From Candidatus Saccharimonadota bacterium (GTDB lineage Bacteria; Patescibacteriota; Saccharimonadia; Saccharimonadales; UBA4665), in assembly GCA_028289245.1 (NCBI GenBank), contig JAQGGT010000004.1, forward strand, positions 186,001 to 250,000: a stretch of 64,000 bases of DNA. Reading direction: 5' to 3'. Positions 18,815-28,503 of the stretch are shown piece after piece (the stretch's first letter is position 1; every line of letters starts with the position of its first letter). A model generated the notes under the pieces. The model was not told the origin of the DNA. It ran no database searches and saw only the letters and a list, made by a program, of their open reading frames with translations. The position numbers were made by a program, and so were the translations under genes.

Positions 18815-20851
18815 CTAGTTTAGATTGGTTACGGCTCGAAGTCTAGCAACTTGTGCCTCAAGTAATGGGAACGCCGACAGATCCTGGTGCTCGGCGAGGA
18901 ACTTAGTGGCTGCACTGCGGGCGGCAGCGATCAACGTAGTATCGCTCAGCTTGGCAATCCGTAGGTCCAACTGACCGTGCTGCATACTGCCGTAGATGGC
19001 CCCCGGACCGCGCAGTTCCAGATCAAGTTCAGCCAACCGAAAGCCATCATTAGAGCTTTCCAGCGCCCGTAGGCGCTTACTGGGCGCCTTGGAGTCGCTC
19101 ATCATCAGATAGCAGTAGCCCTGATGATGGCTGCGCCCAACGCGACCGCGCAGTTGGTGGGCTTGGGCTAGACCAAAGCGTTCGGCGCCCTCAATCAGCA
19201 TCACCGTCGCATTGGGAACATCGACACCGACCTCGATGACCGTTGTCGAAACCAAAATATCGAGTTCGTGACGGACAAACCGCTCCATCACGTCATTCTT
19301 ATCGGCAGCCTTCATTTTGCCGTGCAGTAGGCCGATACGGCGGCTCTTGAAGTCTTTCTTACGAAATTCTTCATATACCTGCTCGGCCGAGCGGACCTTG
19401 AGGCTTTCCGATTCGGTGATCAGCGGGCAGACCACAAACATCTGACGGCCAGCGTCAAGCTGGGCGTTAATTGCTTTGTCGAGCTGCGGACGCGAGTTCG
19501 GCGACACGATTTTCGTGATGATCGGTTTTCGGCCGCCGGGCTTCTGGGCCAGTATCGATACATCGAGCTCGCCATACAGCGTCAGCGCCAGCGATCGCGG
19601 GATTGGCGTAGCCGTCAGGCTGAGCACATGGGGCATATGGCCGGCTTTGGCCTGGAGCGATTTACGCTGGTCAACGCCAAAACGGTGCTGCTCATCAATA
19701 ATCACCAGCGCCAGGCGGTCCATATTAACTTTTTCCTGGATCAGGGCCTGGGTACCGACGATAAATGCGGCATCGCCGTCGGCAATTGCCGCCCGGGCAG
19801 CAGTTTTTTGTTTAGCGCTGAGGCTCCCCACCAGTAAGTCAACGGCACTGGCGCTGCCGAGGGGTTCGAGTAATCGGTATAGCGTCTCGGCGTGCTGGCG
19901 GGCTAGGAGCTCGGTTGGCGCCATCAGTGCCACCTGCCAGCCTTCGCGGAGTGCCATCACGGCGGCCATGGCGGCCACGACGGTTTTACCTGACCCGACG
20001 TCCCCCTCCACCAGACGGTTCATTGGTTCTGATTTCTGCAGATCAAGATAAATCTGCCAGACGACTTTACGCTGGTCGTCGGTAAGCGTAAACGGTAAAT
20101 GACTGACGAATTCGCGGGCCAGTCCTTTATCAAAACCGATGGCCACGCCCTTCTCTGTCTGGTGGTCGCGTTTGTTGAGCAAGGCGGCCATACTCAGTCG
20201 AAAGACCTCCTCAAAGCCCAAACGCTTGCGGGCTCGCTCGAGCTGACTGGCGTCAGATGGAAAATGAATGGCCTCCATGGCTTCCGCCAGACTAATCAGT
20301 TTTTGTGACTTGAGAATCTCCGGTGGCAAGCTTTCCGGCAGCGTCCGAATCGTGCCGAGCACTTGCTTGAGTGCCTGACGAATCTGGCGCGAAGTTAGCC
20401 CTTTTGTCTCGCGGTAGACTGGAATAATCCGCGCCGTATTAATCGGAAAATCACCGCTCAACTCCATGCTGGGATTCATAATCGAAAACCGGCCGTTACT
20501 GCGCTCGTATAAACCGGAGATAAAATAGGGCTGATTGTGTTTGATTGCCCCCGCCCGATACGGTTGATTGAACCAGACCAGCCGGACACTGCCGGTGGCG
20601 TCGCTGACCACGGCTTCGGTAATGTGCAGGCCACGCCGGACGTATCGGCCGGTGACCTGCTTAACTTCGGCCTCAATCGTTACGGGGCCAGGCTGAATGT
20701 GGGCCGTCTCAGTGATGACCGAAAAGTCCTCGTAGCGGCGCGGGTAATAATCAATCAGTTCAGCAACAGTATGGAGGCCCAGTAAGGCAAACTTCTTAGC
20801 CAGGGCCTCACCAATGCCCTTGAGCTCAGTGATAGGAGTAGTGTGGTGCAC
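18815..20851 (-). CDS. recG: ATP-dependent DNA helicase RecG
   Basis: RecG remodels stalled forks and Holliday junctions. The 678-residue length is typical. It has an N-terminal HhH start (ITELKGIGEALAKKF), the wedge OB-fold at about 50-150, Walker A EGDVGSGKTVVA (about 280-290), the DEQH box IIDEQHRFGV, SLTATPIPRSLAL, and the C-terminal TLRG-like motif LAQAHQLRGRVGR. The start ATG is 17 bp after the methyltransferase stop, and the next gene starts 4 bp after its stop, which fits an operon. Confidence 0.97.
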   Translation of the reverse strand: MHHTTPITELKGIGEALAKKFALLGLHTVAELIDYYPRRYEDFSVITETAHIQPGPVTIEAEVKQVTGRYVRRGLHITEAVVSDATGSVRLVWFNQPYRAGAIKHNQPYFISGLYERSNGRFSIMNPSMELSGDFPINTARIIPVYRETKGLTSRQIRQALKQVLGTIRTLPESLPPEILKSQKLISLAEAMEAIHFPSDASQLERARKRLGFEEVFRLSMAALLNKRDHQTEKGVAIGFDKGLAREFVSHLPFTLTDDQRKVVWQIYLDLQKSEPMNRLVEGDVGSGKTVVAAMAAVMALREGWQVALMAPTELLARQHAETLYRLLEPLGSASAVDLLVGSLSAKQKTAARAAIADGDAAFIVGTQALIQEKVNMDRLALVIIDEQHRFGVDQRKSLQAKAGHMPHVLSLTATPIPRSLALTLYGELDVSILAQKPGGRKPIITKIVSPNSRPQLDKAINAQLDAGRQMFVVCPLITESESLKVRSAEQVYEEFRKKDFKSRRIGLLHGKMKAADKNDVMERFVRHELDILVSTTVIEVGVDVPNATVMLIEGAERFGLAQAHQLRGRVGRSHHQGYCYLMMSDSKAPSKRLRALESSNDGFRLAELDLELRGPGAIYGSMQHGQLDLRIAKLSDTTLIAAARSAATKFLAEHQDLSAFPLLEAQVARLRAVTNLN

Positions 20852-20868
20852 GGCAGGCGCCTGCGCGC

Positions 20869-21654
20869 TTAGGCGACGTGCTGTTTACGGACGAGGAAGA
20901 AAATACTTGGGCCGAAGTAGACGGCGGATAGCGGACGCTGCAGACCCTTTTCAAAGCCTACCATTACCGACTTTGGCAGCAGTTTTTTAAGTTGAGTACT
21001 GCGCAAGTTAGACACCGACAGCGTGTGCACCACGTGGAGACCAGCGTGCTCCAGCTGGCGGGTAACCGTCTTTGGGTTGTGGTTTACGAAAGGAATTTCA
21101 TCTTCGTTTTTGTGAGCTTCCGAGCGAATATCTACCGGCTTGGCTGGCAATCGCTCGCCACGTAACAGATGCTTGACCCGGTTGCGGGCATGGGCGTAGT
21201 TCGCAACCTCAATGATCGCGTAGCCATCATCACTCAGTGAGCGATAGATTTCTGCGAATTCAGCGGTTGGATCCGGTAAGTGATGCATCACGCGGATCAT
21301 GGTAAATAAGTTCACTGAGCCGTCTTTAAATGGCATGTCGGCAGCCTGGATGAGGCGACGGTCGACTTCGGGGTGGTCTTTTAGAAAATCGGCGGCAATG
21401 TCGAGTTGCTGTTGGCTTGGTTCCGCCAGGGTGACTTTGTCGGCGTATTGCTCGAGGAAGATACACAAACGCCCATAGCCGCCACCGATATCAACGGCGT
21501 GCTTAAAGTGTTTGCCCCGGAGTAGTTTTTTGAGCGCGACTTCTTCGGCGGCGTGTTCGTATTCGCGGCCGTCCCAGTAGCGGAGGTAATTGTGCGTTGG
21601 ATCGTTGTACTGGTCGGCGCGACGAGTCGCCTTGGTCGTGGTGGTTTTTGGCAT
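20869..21654 (-). CDS. SAM-dependent methyltransferase
   Basis: The 261-residue product has a class I methyltransferase fold: motif I AVDIGGGYGRLCIFLEQY (about 53-70), an acidic residue after strand 2 (VTLAEPS), and a post-I block PFKDGSVNLFTMIRVMHHL typical of the ubiE/type 11 group. The C-terminal part is basic. The substrate is unknown. It sits 20 bp downstream of tyrS and 17 bp upstream of recG. Confidence 0.88.
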   Translation of the reverse strand: MPKTTTTKATRRADQYNDPTHNYLRYWDGREYEHAAEEVALKKLLRGKHFKHAVDIGGGYGRLCIFLEQYADKVTLAEPSQQQLDIAADFLKDHPEVDRRLIQAADMPFKDGSVNLFTMIRVMHHLPDPTAEFAEIYRSLSDDGYAIIEVANYAHARNRVKHLLRGERLPAKPVDIRSEAHKNEDEIPFVNHNPKTVTRQLEHAGLHVVHTLSVSNLRSTQLKKLLPKSVMVGFEKGLQRPLSAVYFGPSIFFLVRKQHVA

Positions 21655-21674
21655 ATTATTTTCAGTATAGCTGG

Positions 21675-22922
21675 TTAGCCGCGCTCAACCAAGGCCGAGT
21701 CCTTAAAGGCCTTGCCCCGCCGTAGTAAGAAGCGGCCGTTCACGAAGTATTCCGGCTTAAGCTCTTCGTCTGCTACCTTAGTGCTGTTAACCGAAACCGC
21801 ATTGCCTTGGAGCAGGCGGCGAGCTTCGCTGAGCGAACTAGCCAAGCCGGTTGCCACCAGGGCATCTAAAATCGTGCTGCTGGCCGGCGTAGATATAACG
21901 GGGATTTCTTGGCGCAAAACGGTCAGCAGCTCATCACTGAGCTGATCGATCGGCAGTTTACCGGTGAGCAACCCAGTTACGGTTTCGGCTTGCCGCATGG
22001 CCTCCTGACCATGAATTAAAGCCGTGGCCTCCTGGGCAAGCCGTTGCTGTGCAAAATGCTCTTTGGGCTGGCTGATCTGTTGGCTCATGATGGCGGCAAT
22101 TTCGTCCGGCGACAACAAGGTGTAGATTTTTAGGTAATCCTCGATGCCTTCGTCCTCTCGGGTAACCCAGAACTGGTAGTACTGCGTCGGCGTAGTCTTG
22201 GTCGGATCCAGCCAAATCGCACCATCCTCGGATTTGCCGAACTTTACGCCAGTCGCTTTATTAACAATAAGCGGCGCGGTCCAAATATGCGTTTCGTCAC
22301 CGGTAATGCGACGAATCAAATCGACACCGGCAATGCAGTTACCCCATTGGTCGGCACCAGACACCTGCAGTGATACACCCTTTTCGCGGTGTAGGTGCAA
22401 AAAGTCGTAGCCCTGGATTAGCGAGTAACTGAACTCAGCGTAGCTGATACCGGCCCCTTCATCACCGAGACGGCTCTGTACAAAATCCCGCCCGAGCATG
22501 GTGCGCATGGGAACGTGCTTACCGACATCGCGCAAAAATTCAAGGTAGCCTATGGTTTTAAACCAGTCATAATTATCCACGATCTCAAATGGCTGGCCAT
22601 CGAAAATGGTGTGGTACTGCTTGGTGAGTCCAGCAACGTTATGACGAATTTCATCCAGTGATTTTAGGTCACGTTCTTGGGCCTTGCCATCGGGGTCGCC
22701 AATTAGACCAGTTGCCCCACCGGTCAGCAAAATAGCTTTGTGGCCATGCTTGATAAAGTGGCCGACCATCATAGCAATCGCCAAATTACCGACCGTCATA
22801 GAGTCAGCACTGGGATCGACACCCCAGTAAAAAGTGATTGGGTCGCCGTCGAGGGCAGCGATATCTTTATATGTTGTTTGGTTTACGAAACCACGCCAGG
22901 TTAGTTCTTGAGACAATGTCAT
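21675..22922 (-). CDS. tyrS: Tyrosyl-tRNA synthetase
   Basis: The product (415 residues from the ATG at 22922) matches bacterial TyrRS: the tyrosine pocket around FYWGVDPSADS, a KMSKS-type loop KFGKS, QVSGADQWGNCIAG and a C-terminal S4 domain (about 350-410). The HIGH signature, normally DSLHIGHL, reads DSMTVGNL, so both catalytic His positions are replaced (Thr and Asn). I chose 22922 because a promoter (TTGCGC-N17-TATACT) ends 7 nt before it; upstream in-frame ATGs would lie inside or before the promoter. It heads a probable tyrS-methyltransferase-recG-unknown-rsmD unit. Confidence 0.96.
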   Translation of the reverse strand: MTLSQELTWRGFVNQTTYKDIAALDGDPITFYWGVDPSADSMTVGNLAIAMMVGHFIKHGHKAILLTGGATGLIGDPDGKAQERDLKSLDEIRHNVAGLTKQYHTIFDGQPFEIVDNYDWFKTIGYLEFLRDVGKHVPMRTMLGRDFVQSRLGDEGAGISYAEFSYSLIQGYDFLHLHREKGVSLQVSGADQWGNCIAGVDLIRRITGDETHIWTAPLIVNKATGVKFGKSEDGAIWLDPTKTTPTQYYQFWVTREDEGIEDYLKIYTLLSPDEIAAIMSQQISQPKEHFAQQRLAQEATALIHGQEAMRQAETVTGLLTGKLPIDQLSDELLTVLRQEIPVISTPASSTILDALVATGLASSLSEARRLLQGNAVSVNSTKVADEELKPEYFVNGRFLLRRGKAFKDSALVERG

Positions 22923-22929
22923 ACGCAGT

Positions 22930-22958
22930 AGTATAGCCATCAGCGGTAAGCGGCGCAA
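22930..22958 (-). promoter_or_regulatory. tyrS promoter, leaderless type
   Basis: On the minus strand TTGCGC (22953-22958) is followed after 17 bp by TATACT (22930-22935). The expected transcription start is one base before the tyrS ATG, so the mRNA would be nearly leaderless. No Shine-Dalgarno sequence is present. Confidence 0.72.
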
Positions 22959-23057
22959 ACCTGAATAGTGGCTGTACGCTCTCCCAAAAACATAGGCACT
23001 TTCTCTCAAGCCTTTGCTATAATGAGTCGGAAACCATGAGGAGAAAAAATTAAACCC

Positions 23058-26000
23058 ATGAATGCTGCCAATGGACCAGGGCGTAATCGCCGTACCCGTA
23101 ACACGTTCACCACAAAAAGTGGTAAAAGCATAAAAGTAAACCGGACGATGGGTGATCGGACGAAGGCTCGAAAAGATGCCGCCGCCTCGGCGAAAGCCCT
23201 CTACCTCGCAAGCCTACCTAAAAACCGTTGGAAGCGTTTGCTGTACCGCATGCATCCGAAACGCGTCGCGAAGTACTGGTTTAGCCGTGAGGGCGTTATT
23301 ATGGGCCTCAAGATCACCGGTATCGCGATTATCGCTGCCTTTTTCCTGATTATCGGCATGTTCGCCTACTTCCGCAAAGATTTACCAAAGATTAAAGATA
23401 TTGCCGGCAGTGACGTCGGCGGTAGTATTACGTATTATGATCGCACCGGCCAGACGGTGTTATGGCAGGATTACGACGCCGTTAAGCGTATCCCGGTTGA
23501 AGATGACCAAATCTCCCCCTATGTCAAAGAAGCCACCGTGGCAATTGAAGATAAAGACTTCTTTAAACATGGGGCCTTCGATGTCCAAGGAATTACCCGG
23601 GCCGCGGTTAATAATGTTATTGGTAAGAGTGGCGTCACCGAAGGTGGTTCGACCATTACCCAACAGCTAGTGAAGCTCAACGAGCAGTGGACTAGCAACC
23701 GCACCATCACCCGTAAGGTCAAAGAGCTGATTCTAGCCGTCGAACTAGAGCGTAACTATTCAAAGAAGGATATTCTGACCGGCTATCTCAACATTGCCCC
23801 CTATGGTGGTGTGCAGTATGGGGTAGAAAGTGCGGCCCGCGACTACTTCCATACCAGCGCCAAAGATCTCACGCTCGCCCAGGCCAGCATGCTAGCAGCC
23901 ATTCCGCAGGCTCCGAGTACCTACTCGCCGTACAGTAGCAGCAAATATAACCCGGCCGTGACGAGCGACCTCTTTGACGCCGATGCCTTACTGGGGCGCC
24001 AGCACTATATTCTCGACCAGATGGTCAAGCAAGGCTACATCACTTCCAAACAGGCGAGCGATGCGAAAGCCGTAGATGTGCTGGCCCAAGTTCAGCAGCA
24101 GTCACCGAAGTACCAAGGTATCAAAGCACCGTACTTTGTGCTCGCGGCCAAGCAGGAGCTGGAGCAAAAATATGGTGCCAGCACGGTGCAACGTGGCGGC
24201 TGGAAGGTCATTACCACCCTTAATATGGACCTCCAGAATAAAGCCGAGGAGTTGGTAGCCAACAACCTCAAGAATGTTACTCGCTATGGGGCCGACGAAG
24301 AGGCCACTGTCGGCGAAGATGTCCAGACCGGCCAAATTGTGTCGCTGGTTGGCGGTACCGACTTTACCAACAGCGACCATGGTCAAAACAACTACGCGGC
24401 CGGCATTTTGATCCCGCCAGGCTCTAGTTTTAAGCCGTATGACTACACCACGCTCATTAATAACAATAATAATGTCGGTGCCGGCTCGGTACTCTACGAC
24501 CAACAGGGCGCCCTGCCAGGTTACCCCTGCACCAACAAGCAACGGCCCAAAAACGGCGGTAACTGCCTCTGGGATTACGACTTCGCTTACCCGGGTCCAA
24601 TTACCTTACGTTACGCCCTCGGTGGTTCACGTAACGTCCCAGCCGTCAAAGCCATGCTTGAAGCGACACCAAATGATACGAGTAGCGGTCACGTTACCTC
24701 GATCAATAAGACCATCGCCACCGCTTCGGCCCTCATGGACAACACCTACAATCAATCTAAGAATAAGAGTTCATACAACTGCTACGCCGACGAAGCACTT
24801 TCGGTCACCACACAATGTTATGGTGCTTCTGCCATCGGTGACGGTGCCTTCCTGCGCCTCGACGACCACGTCAACGGCCTGTCGAGCATCGCTCGACTTG
24901 GCAATGCCATCCCCAAAACCTACATTCTGCAAGTCACCGATTCCGCCAACAAACAGCTCTATAAGTGGACCCAGCCAAAAGGCAACCAGGTGGTTAAGCC
25001 GGATGCCGCGTACATCGTGAGCGATATGGCGAGCGATCCGAAAGCTAGCTACTTACCGGGCTCGTGCACGGATACTACCTGTACTACCTTAGCCCGCGGC
25101 GGCTATAAATTCCAACGCTTCAATGGCTGGCACTTTGCCGTCAAAACTGGTACCACCAACGATGGTTACGACGGCTTGATGACCTCGTGGTCGACCAAAT
25201 ACGCTGTCGTCTCATGGGTCGGTAACCACAACCGTAATGTGACGCTTACGGCCTCCATGGAGTCACTCACGGAGCCTCTCACCCGCGGTTGGATGGAATA
25301 TGCCCATACCAATCAAAAACCCGTCAACTGGACGATGCCAGCTGGCATGAAGACCGCGGCGGCCTACGTCGTACGCAACCACGTTGGCCTCGGCAGCTCC
25401 GAACCAAGTCCTTCGAACGATCTGTACCCTAGCTACTATGCCGGCGGCTCGACAACCAAGACCAACACCTCCCAAACTACCGACAAAGTCTCCGGAAAAG
25501 TGGCTACCAGCTGCACGCCAGCCCTCGCTAAGCAGGTGGTCTACAATGCGAACTCCGCTTCGTGGAATATAGACACCTTCGTCAATGGCAAATCGAATAT
25601 TGCCAGTGGTAGTACCGCCAACACAACTACCGGTAGCACGGCTGCTACGGCGACCGACGACGTCCACAACTGTAACGACTCGCCCCCCGTCATTACCCTG
25701 TCTGTACCCGCCGAATGTCTGTCCAGCTGTACCATCAATGCCACCGTTACCCAAGGCACGCACAACCTTTCCGATGACAAGTACCCATCATACCCCGGCA
25801 AGGTGACCTTCCAGCTCAATGGTCAGACCATTAACAGCCAGTACGTTAGCACTTCGCCGAGCACCCTCTCGTTTACCTATACCCCGACGAGTACCGGTAG
25901 TGGTAATCTTACGGCGACCGTCACGGATAGCGTATTGTATCAGGGCAGCGATAGCGCCACGCTCAACTACAGCATACCCGATCCGACCGGCACGGGCACT

Positions 26001-26066
26001 AATACAGGAACCGGCGCAACTAATAACGGCAATGGTACTGGTAACAACGGCCAGCCGTCGCACTAA
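23058..26066 (+). CDS. Class A penicillin-binding protein (transglycosylase/transpeptidase)
   Basis: A bifunctional peptidoglycan synthase of 1002 residues. A basic cytoplasmic tail (1-85) precedes a membrane anchor (about 88-110). The GT51 domain shows EDKDFFKHG (about 164) and GGSTITQQLVK. The transpeptidase has all three motifs: SSFK (about 455), SRN (in GGSRNVPAVK) and KTGTT (about 695). The C-terminus carries a Ser/Thr-rich linker, an Ig-like domain with two Cys pairs (about 870-975) and a Gly/Thr/Asn-rich tail. The Ig-like tail outside the membrane could bind glycan or partner surfaces. A GAGGAG sequence lies 11 nt before the ATG and an extended -10 (TGCTATAAT) precedes it. Confidence 0.95.
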   Translation: MNAANGPGRNRRTRNTFTTKSGKSIKVNRTMGDRTKARKDAAASAKALYLASLPKNRWKRLLYRMHPKRVAKYWFSREGVIMGLKITGIAIIAAFFLIIGMFAYFRKDLPKIKDIAGSDVGGSITYYDRTGQTVLWQDYDAVKRIPVEDDQISPYVKEATVAIEDKDFFKHGAFDVQGITRAAVNNVIGKSGVTEGGSTITQQLVKLNEQWTSNRTITRKVKELILAVELERNYSKKDILTGYLNIAPYGGVQYGVESAARDYFHTSAKDLTLAQASMLAAIPQAPSTYSPYSSSKYNPAVTSDLFDADALLGRQHYILDQMVKQGYITSKQASDAKAVDVLAQVQQQSPKYQGIKAPYFVLAAKQELEQKYGASTVQRGGWKVITTLNMDLQNKAEELVANNLKNVTRYGADEEATVGEDVQTGQIVSLVGGTDFTNSDHGQNNYAAGILIPPGSSFKPYDYTTLINNNNNVGAGSVLYDQQGALPGYPCTNKQRPKNGGNCLWDYDFAYPGPITLRYALGGSRNVPAVKAMLEATPNDTSSGHVTSINKTIATASALMDNTYNQSKNKSSYNCYADEALSVTTQCYGASAIGDGAFLRLDDHVNGLSSIARLGNAIPKTYILQVTDSANKQLYKWTQPKGNQVVKPDAAYIVSDMASDPKASYLPGSCTDTTCTTLARGGYKFQRFNGWHFAVKTGTTNDGYDGLMTSWSTKYAVVSWVGNHNRNVTLTASMESLTEPLTRGWMEYAHTNQKPVNWTMPAGMKTAAAYVVRNHVGLGSSEPSPSNDLYPSYYAGGSTTKTNTSQTTDKVSGKVATSCTPALAKQVVYNANSASWNIDTFVNGKSNIASGSTANTTTGSTAATATDDVHNCNDSPPVITLSVPAECLSSCTINATVTQGTHNLSDDKYPSYPGKVTFQLNGQTINSQYVSTSPSTLSFTYTPTSTGSGNLTATVTDSVLYQGSDSATLNYSIPDPTGTGTNTGTGATNNGNGTGNNGQPSH

Positions 26067-26077
26067 ACAGACGTCAG

Positions 26078-27430
26078 TTAGTCCTTTTCGAGATACTGAT
26101 TGAGGGCACTGCGCACATCCGTCACGCCATACAGCCCGGCGAGCTTTTTACTCGAGGACTTCTGCGCTGGGCCAATGGCACCATCAAAACCGAGCTTCTT
26201 AGCTTCGGCTAGACGCTTTTCGGCGTAGGGCACATGCCGAACCTCACCACTTAATCCAATTTCGCCGAACACAACGGCGTTCTGTTTTAGTTGCAGGCCT
26301 TTGCTGGCTGATCCAATCGCCAAACACACGGCAAGATCAGCCGCCGGTTCGCGGATCTGCATGCCGCCAACGATGTTTATATAAATGTCGTATTCGGCGA
26401 GGCTGAGCTTGGTGCGGCGTTCCAACATAGCTACCAATAAGTTTAGCCGGTTAAGGTCAAAGCCGCTGGCTGCTCGCTTCGGGTAGCCGTAGCTGGTCTT
26501 GTTGACTAAAGCCTGCACTTCTACGAGCAACGGCCGCGTGCCTTCCATCGTCGCTAAGACTACCGAACCGTCACTTATTTGGCGCTCGGCGAGTAACGCC
26601 GCCGAGGGATTAACTACCGGCTGTAGCCCCTGCTCCACCATTTCGAAAATGCCAGTCTCATTCGTAGAACCAAACCGGTTTTTGACCGCCCGCAGCATCT
26701 TAAAACCACCGTAACGATCGCCCTCTAGCTGCAACACCACATCTACGACGTGTTCCAACACTTTTGGCCCGGCGATGTTACCCTCTTTGGTGACATGGCC
26801 AACTAAAATAATTGCCGTGTTGGACTGTTTGGCGGCGGCCGTTAGTAATTGCGTACTGTTAGTAATCTGGGTCACGGTGCCGGCGGCCGATGAGATTGCG
26901 GCCACGGTAACCGTTTGGATGGAATCGACCACGACTAAGTCGTACGAGCCGCTCGCGATAGTAGCAGCGATGTCGTCGGCCGAGCTACTTGTGGCCAACT
27001 GCAGTTCGGGCCTGATAGTACCGAGGCGCTCGGCCCGCAAGCCGATTTGATATGACGATTCCTCGCCGCTCACGTACAGTACCCGAGCGCGCGCGGCCAC
27101 GGCGTAGGCAATCTGCAGTAAGATGGTGCTCTTGCCAATACCCGGTTGCCCGGCGATCAAGTTAACACTGCCAGCCACAATGCCACCGCCAAGCACGTTA
27201 TCCACGTCTGCGATGCCACTAGACAGGCGTGGCTGATCGGCCTGGACCGATTTATCAACAGATTGGGGTTGCAGGATATGGCCGGCGACTACGCTCGCCG
27301 CAATCGCCGTCGTGGTCAGCTGTTCCTGCATGGTATTCCACTCGCCACACTGGGGGCACCGGCCGCTCCAGTTGGTGGTTTGGGCACCACAGTTGGTGCA
27401 TTCATATCGAGTTGCTTGTTGCTTGGCCAT
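26078..27430 (-). CDS. radA: DNA repair protein RadA
   Basis: RadA is a RecA-like branch-migration helicase. The 450-residue product has the N-terminal C4 zinc finger (CTNCGAQ ... CPQCGEW, about 10-30), Walker A GQPGIGKST (about 93-101), the RadA-specific KNRFGSTNE motif and a C-terminal Lon-protease-like domain. The ATG is preceded by GGAGG at 4 nt. It converges with the PBP gene; only 11 bp separate the two stops and no terminator is seen between them. Confidence 0.97.
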   Translation of the reverse strand: MAKQQATRYECTNCGAQTTNWSGRCPQCGEWNTMQEQLTTTAIAASVVAGHILQPQSVDKSVQADQPRLSSGIADVDNVLGGGIVAGSVNLIAGQPGIGKSTILLQIAYAVAARARVLYVSGEESSYQIGLRAERLGTIRPELQLATSSSADDIAATIASGSYDLVVVDSIQTVTVAAISSAAGTVTQITNSTQLLTAAAKQSNTAIILVGHVTKEGNIAGPKVLEHVVDVVLQLEGDRYGGFKMLRAVKNRFGSTNETGIFEMVEQGLQPVVNPSAALLAERQISDGSVVLATMEGTRPLLVEVQALVNKTSYGYPKRAASGFDLNRLNLLVAMLERRTKLSLAEYDIYINIVGGMQIREPAADLAVCLAIGSASKGLQLKQNAVVFGEIGLSGEVRHVPYAEKRLAEAKKLGFDGAIGPAQKSSSKKLAGLYGVTDVRSALNQYLEKD

Positions 27431-27498
27431 AGAACCTCCAAATCAGTTGCGGTCGCCCGGATATACGACCAGTCTATCACCGACAGATTAAATAGTTA

Positions 27499-28503
27499 TT
27501 AATTTATAGTAGTTGCTTGGCTGCTCAGGGCGTTACTGAGCGTGGTAATCTCGGCCGCTACCGCATTGCGGGCCACCACGATTTGGTTGTACTGGTCGAC
27601 CAGAGCCTGGACTTGGTGCACTCCGGCATTATACGTGTTCACCTGCTGATTATAGCCCGGGACACCGGCGTTGTAGGCGGTAATGTTACCGCTACTGCGC
27701 TCGGCGTCGAGCGTCGAGCGCTGCTGGCTAATCTCGGCTTGCTGTGTTGACAGTGATTTTTCCAAATTATCGATCTGTTTCTTAAGAGCTGCTAACTGGG
27801 CATCGTCCTGCTTGATGGCATCCTGCCGACTACTGAACTCCGTCTCGTACTGAGCGGCAAAGCCGGTAACTTTACTGCGATCAGTGAAGTAGCGCTGGTA
27901 ATAGGTCTCGAGGGCCGGTGGTAAATTCGCCACCTCGGTCCCAAAAATGGAGTGCATCTCGTTGACAACGTCATTGGGTTCAGACTTGCGATAGCCGTCG
28001 ATGGTGTCCTTGATGCGTTGATTAGTCAACTTATTTTTGTAATAGTCCAGCAGCAGGCCATCAACATAGTTACGATCGTTGGTGCTTAAGCGGTCGTATT
28101 CGGCGTGCAGCATCTCATGAGCGGCCGTCACTTGTACTACACCATTGAGCCGTGGGTCATCGACACTTAAGAGGACAATGCCGGCCTGGTTACTGTGGTA
28201 ACAACCGAGTACAATCGTCTTTTCAGCCATACCGGCCGGGCATTTTTTGCCAAAGGTAATCTTACTCTCAATAGTCGGCTTGTTGACGTAAAACACATGG
28301 CGCGCATTTTCGGTCATGCCGTCTTGGGTGGCCAGAGTTGCAATCGCCGACGGCGCCGAATAGCCACGCAATGCCAGGTAGTCAAGAATCTGACGTCGCT
28401 GTGAGAGCGCTATACCAAGAATTGCAAACCAGATTACCAGAATGGCTAAACTAGTACGAACACTTATTTTTCCTATTTGCTGTTTATTCAGATGTGGTTG
28501 CAT
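27499..28503 (-). CDS. Membrane-anchored metalloprotease-like protein with coiled coil
   Basis: After a short N-terminal tail comes one membrane helix (about 12-34). A zinc-protease-like HEMLH sits at about 129-133, in TAAHEMLHAEYDRLS, and a possible third ligand in VVNEMHSIFGTE about 60 residues later. A Cys pair (KKCPAGM ... VLGCYH) may form a disulfide outside the cell. The C-terminal 130 residues are a long Gln-rich coiled coil. I do not recognise the family. The start overlaps the clpC stop: ATGs at 28503 and 28518 both lie inside clpC's last codons, so translation is coupled to clpC and the CIRCE promoter probably controls this gene as well. Confidence 0.8.
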   Translation of the reverse strand: MQPHLNKQQIGKISVRTSLAILVIWFAILGIALSQRRQILDYLALRGYSAPSAIATLATQDGMTENARHVFYVNKPTIESKITFGKKCPAGMAEKTIVLGCYHSNQAGIVLLSVDDPRLNGVVQVTAAHEMLHAEYDRLSTNDRNYVDGLLLDYYKNKLTNQRIKDTIDGYRKSEPNDVVNEMHSIFGTEVANLPPALETYYQRYFTDRSKVTGFAAQYETEFSSRQDAIKQDDAQLAALKKQIDNLEKSLSTQQAEISQQRSTLDAERSSGNITAYNAGVPGYNQQVNTYNAGVHQVQALVDQYNQIVVARNAVAAEITTLSNALSSQATTIN

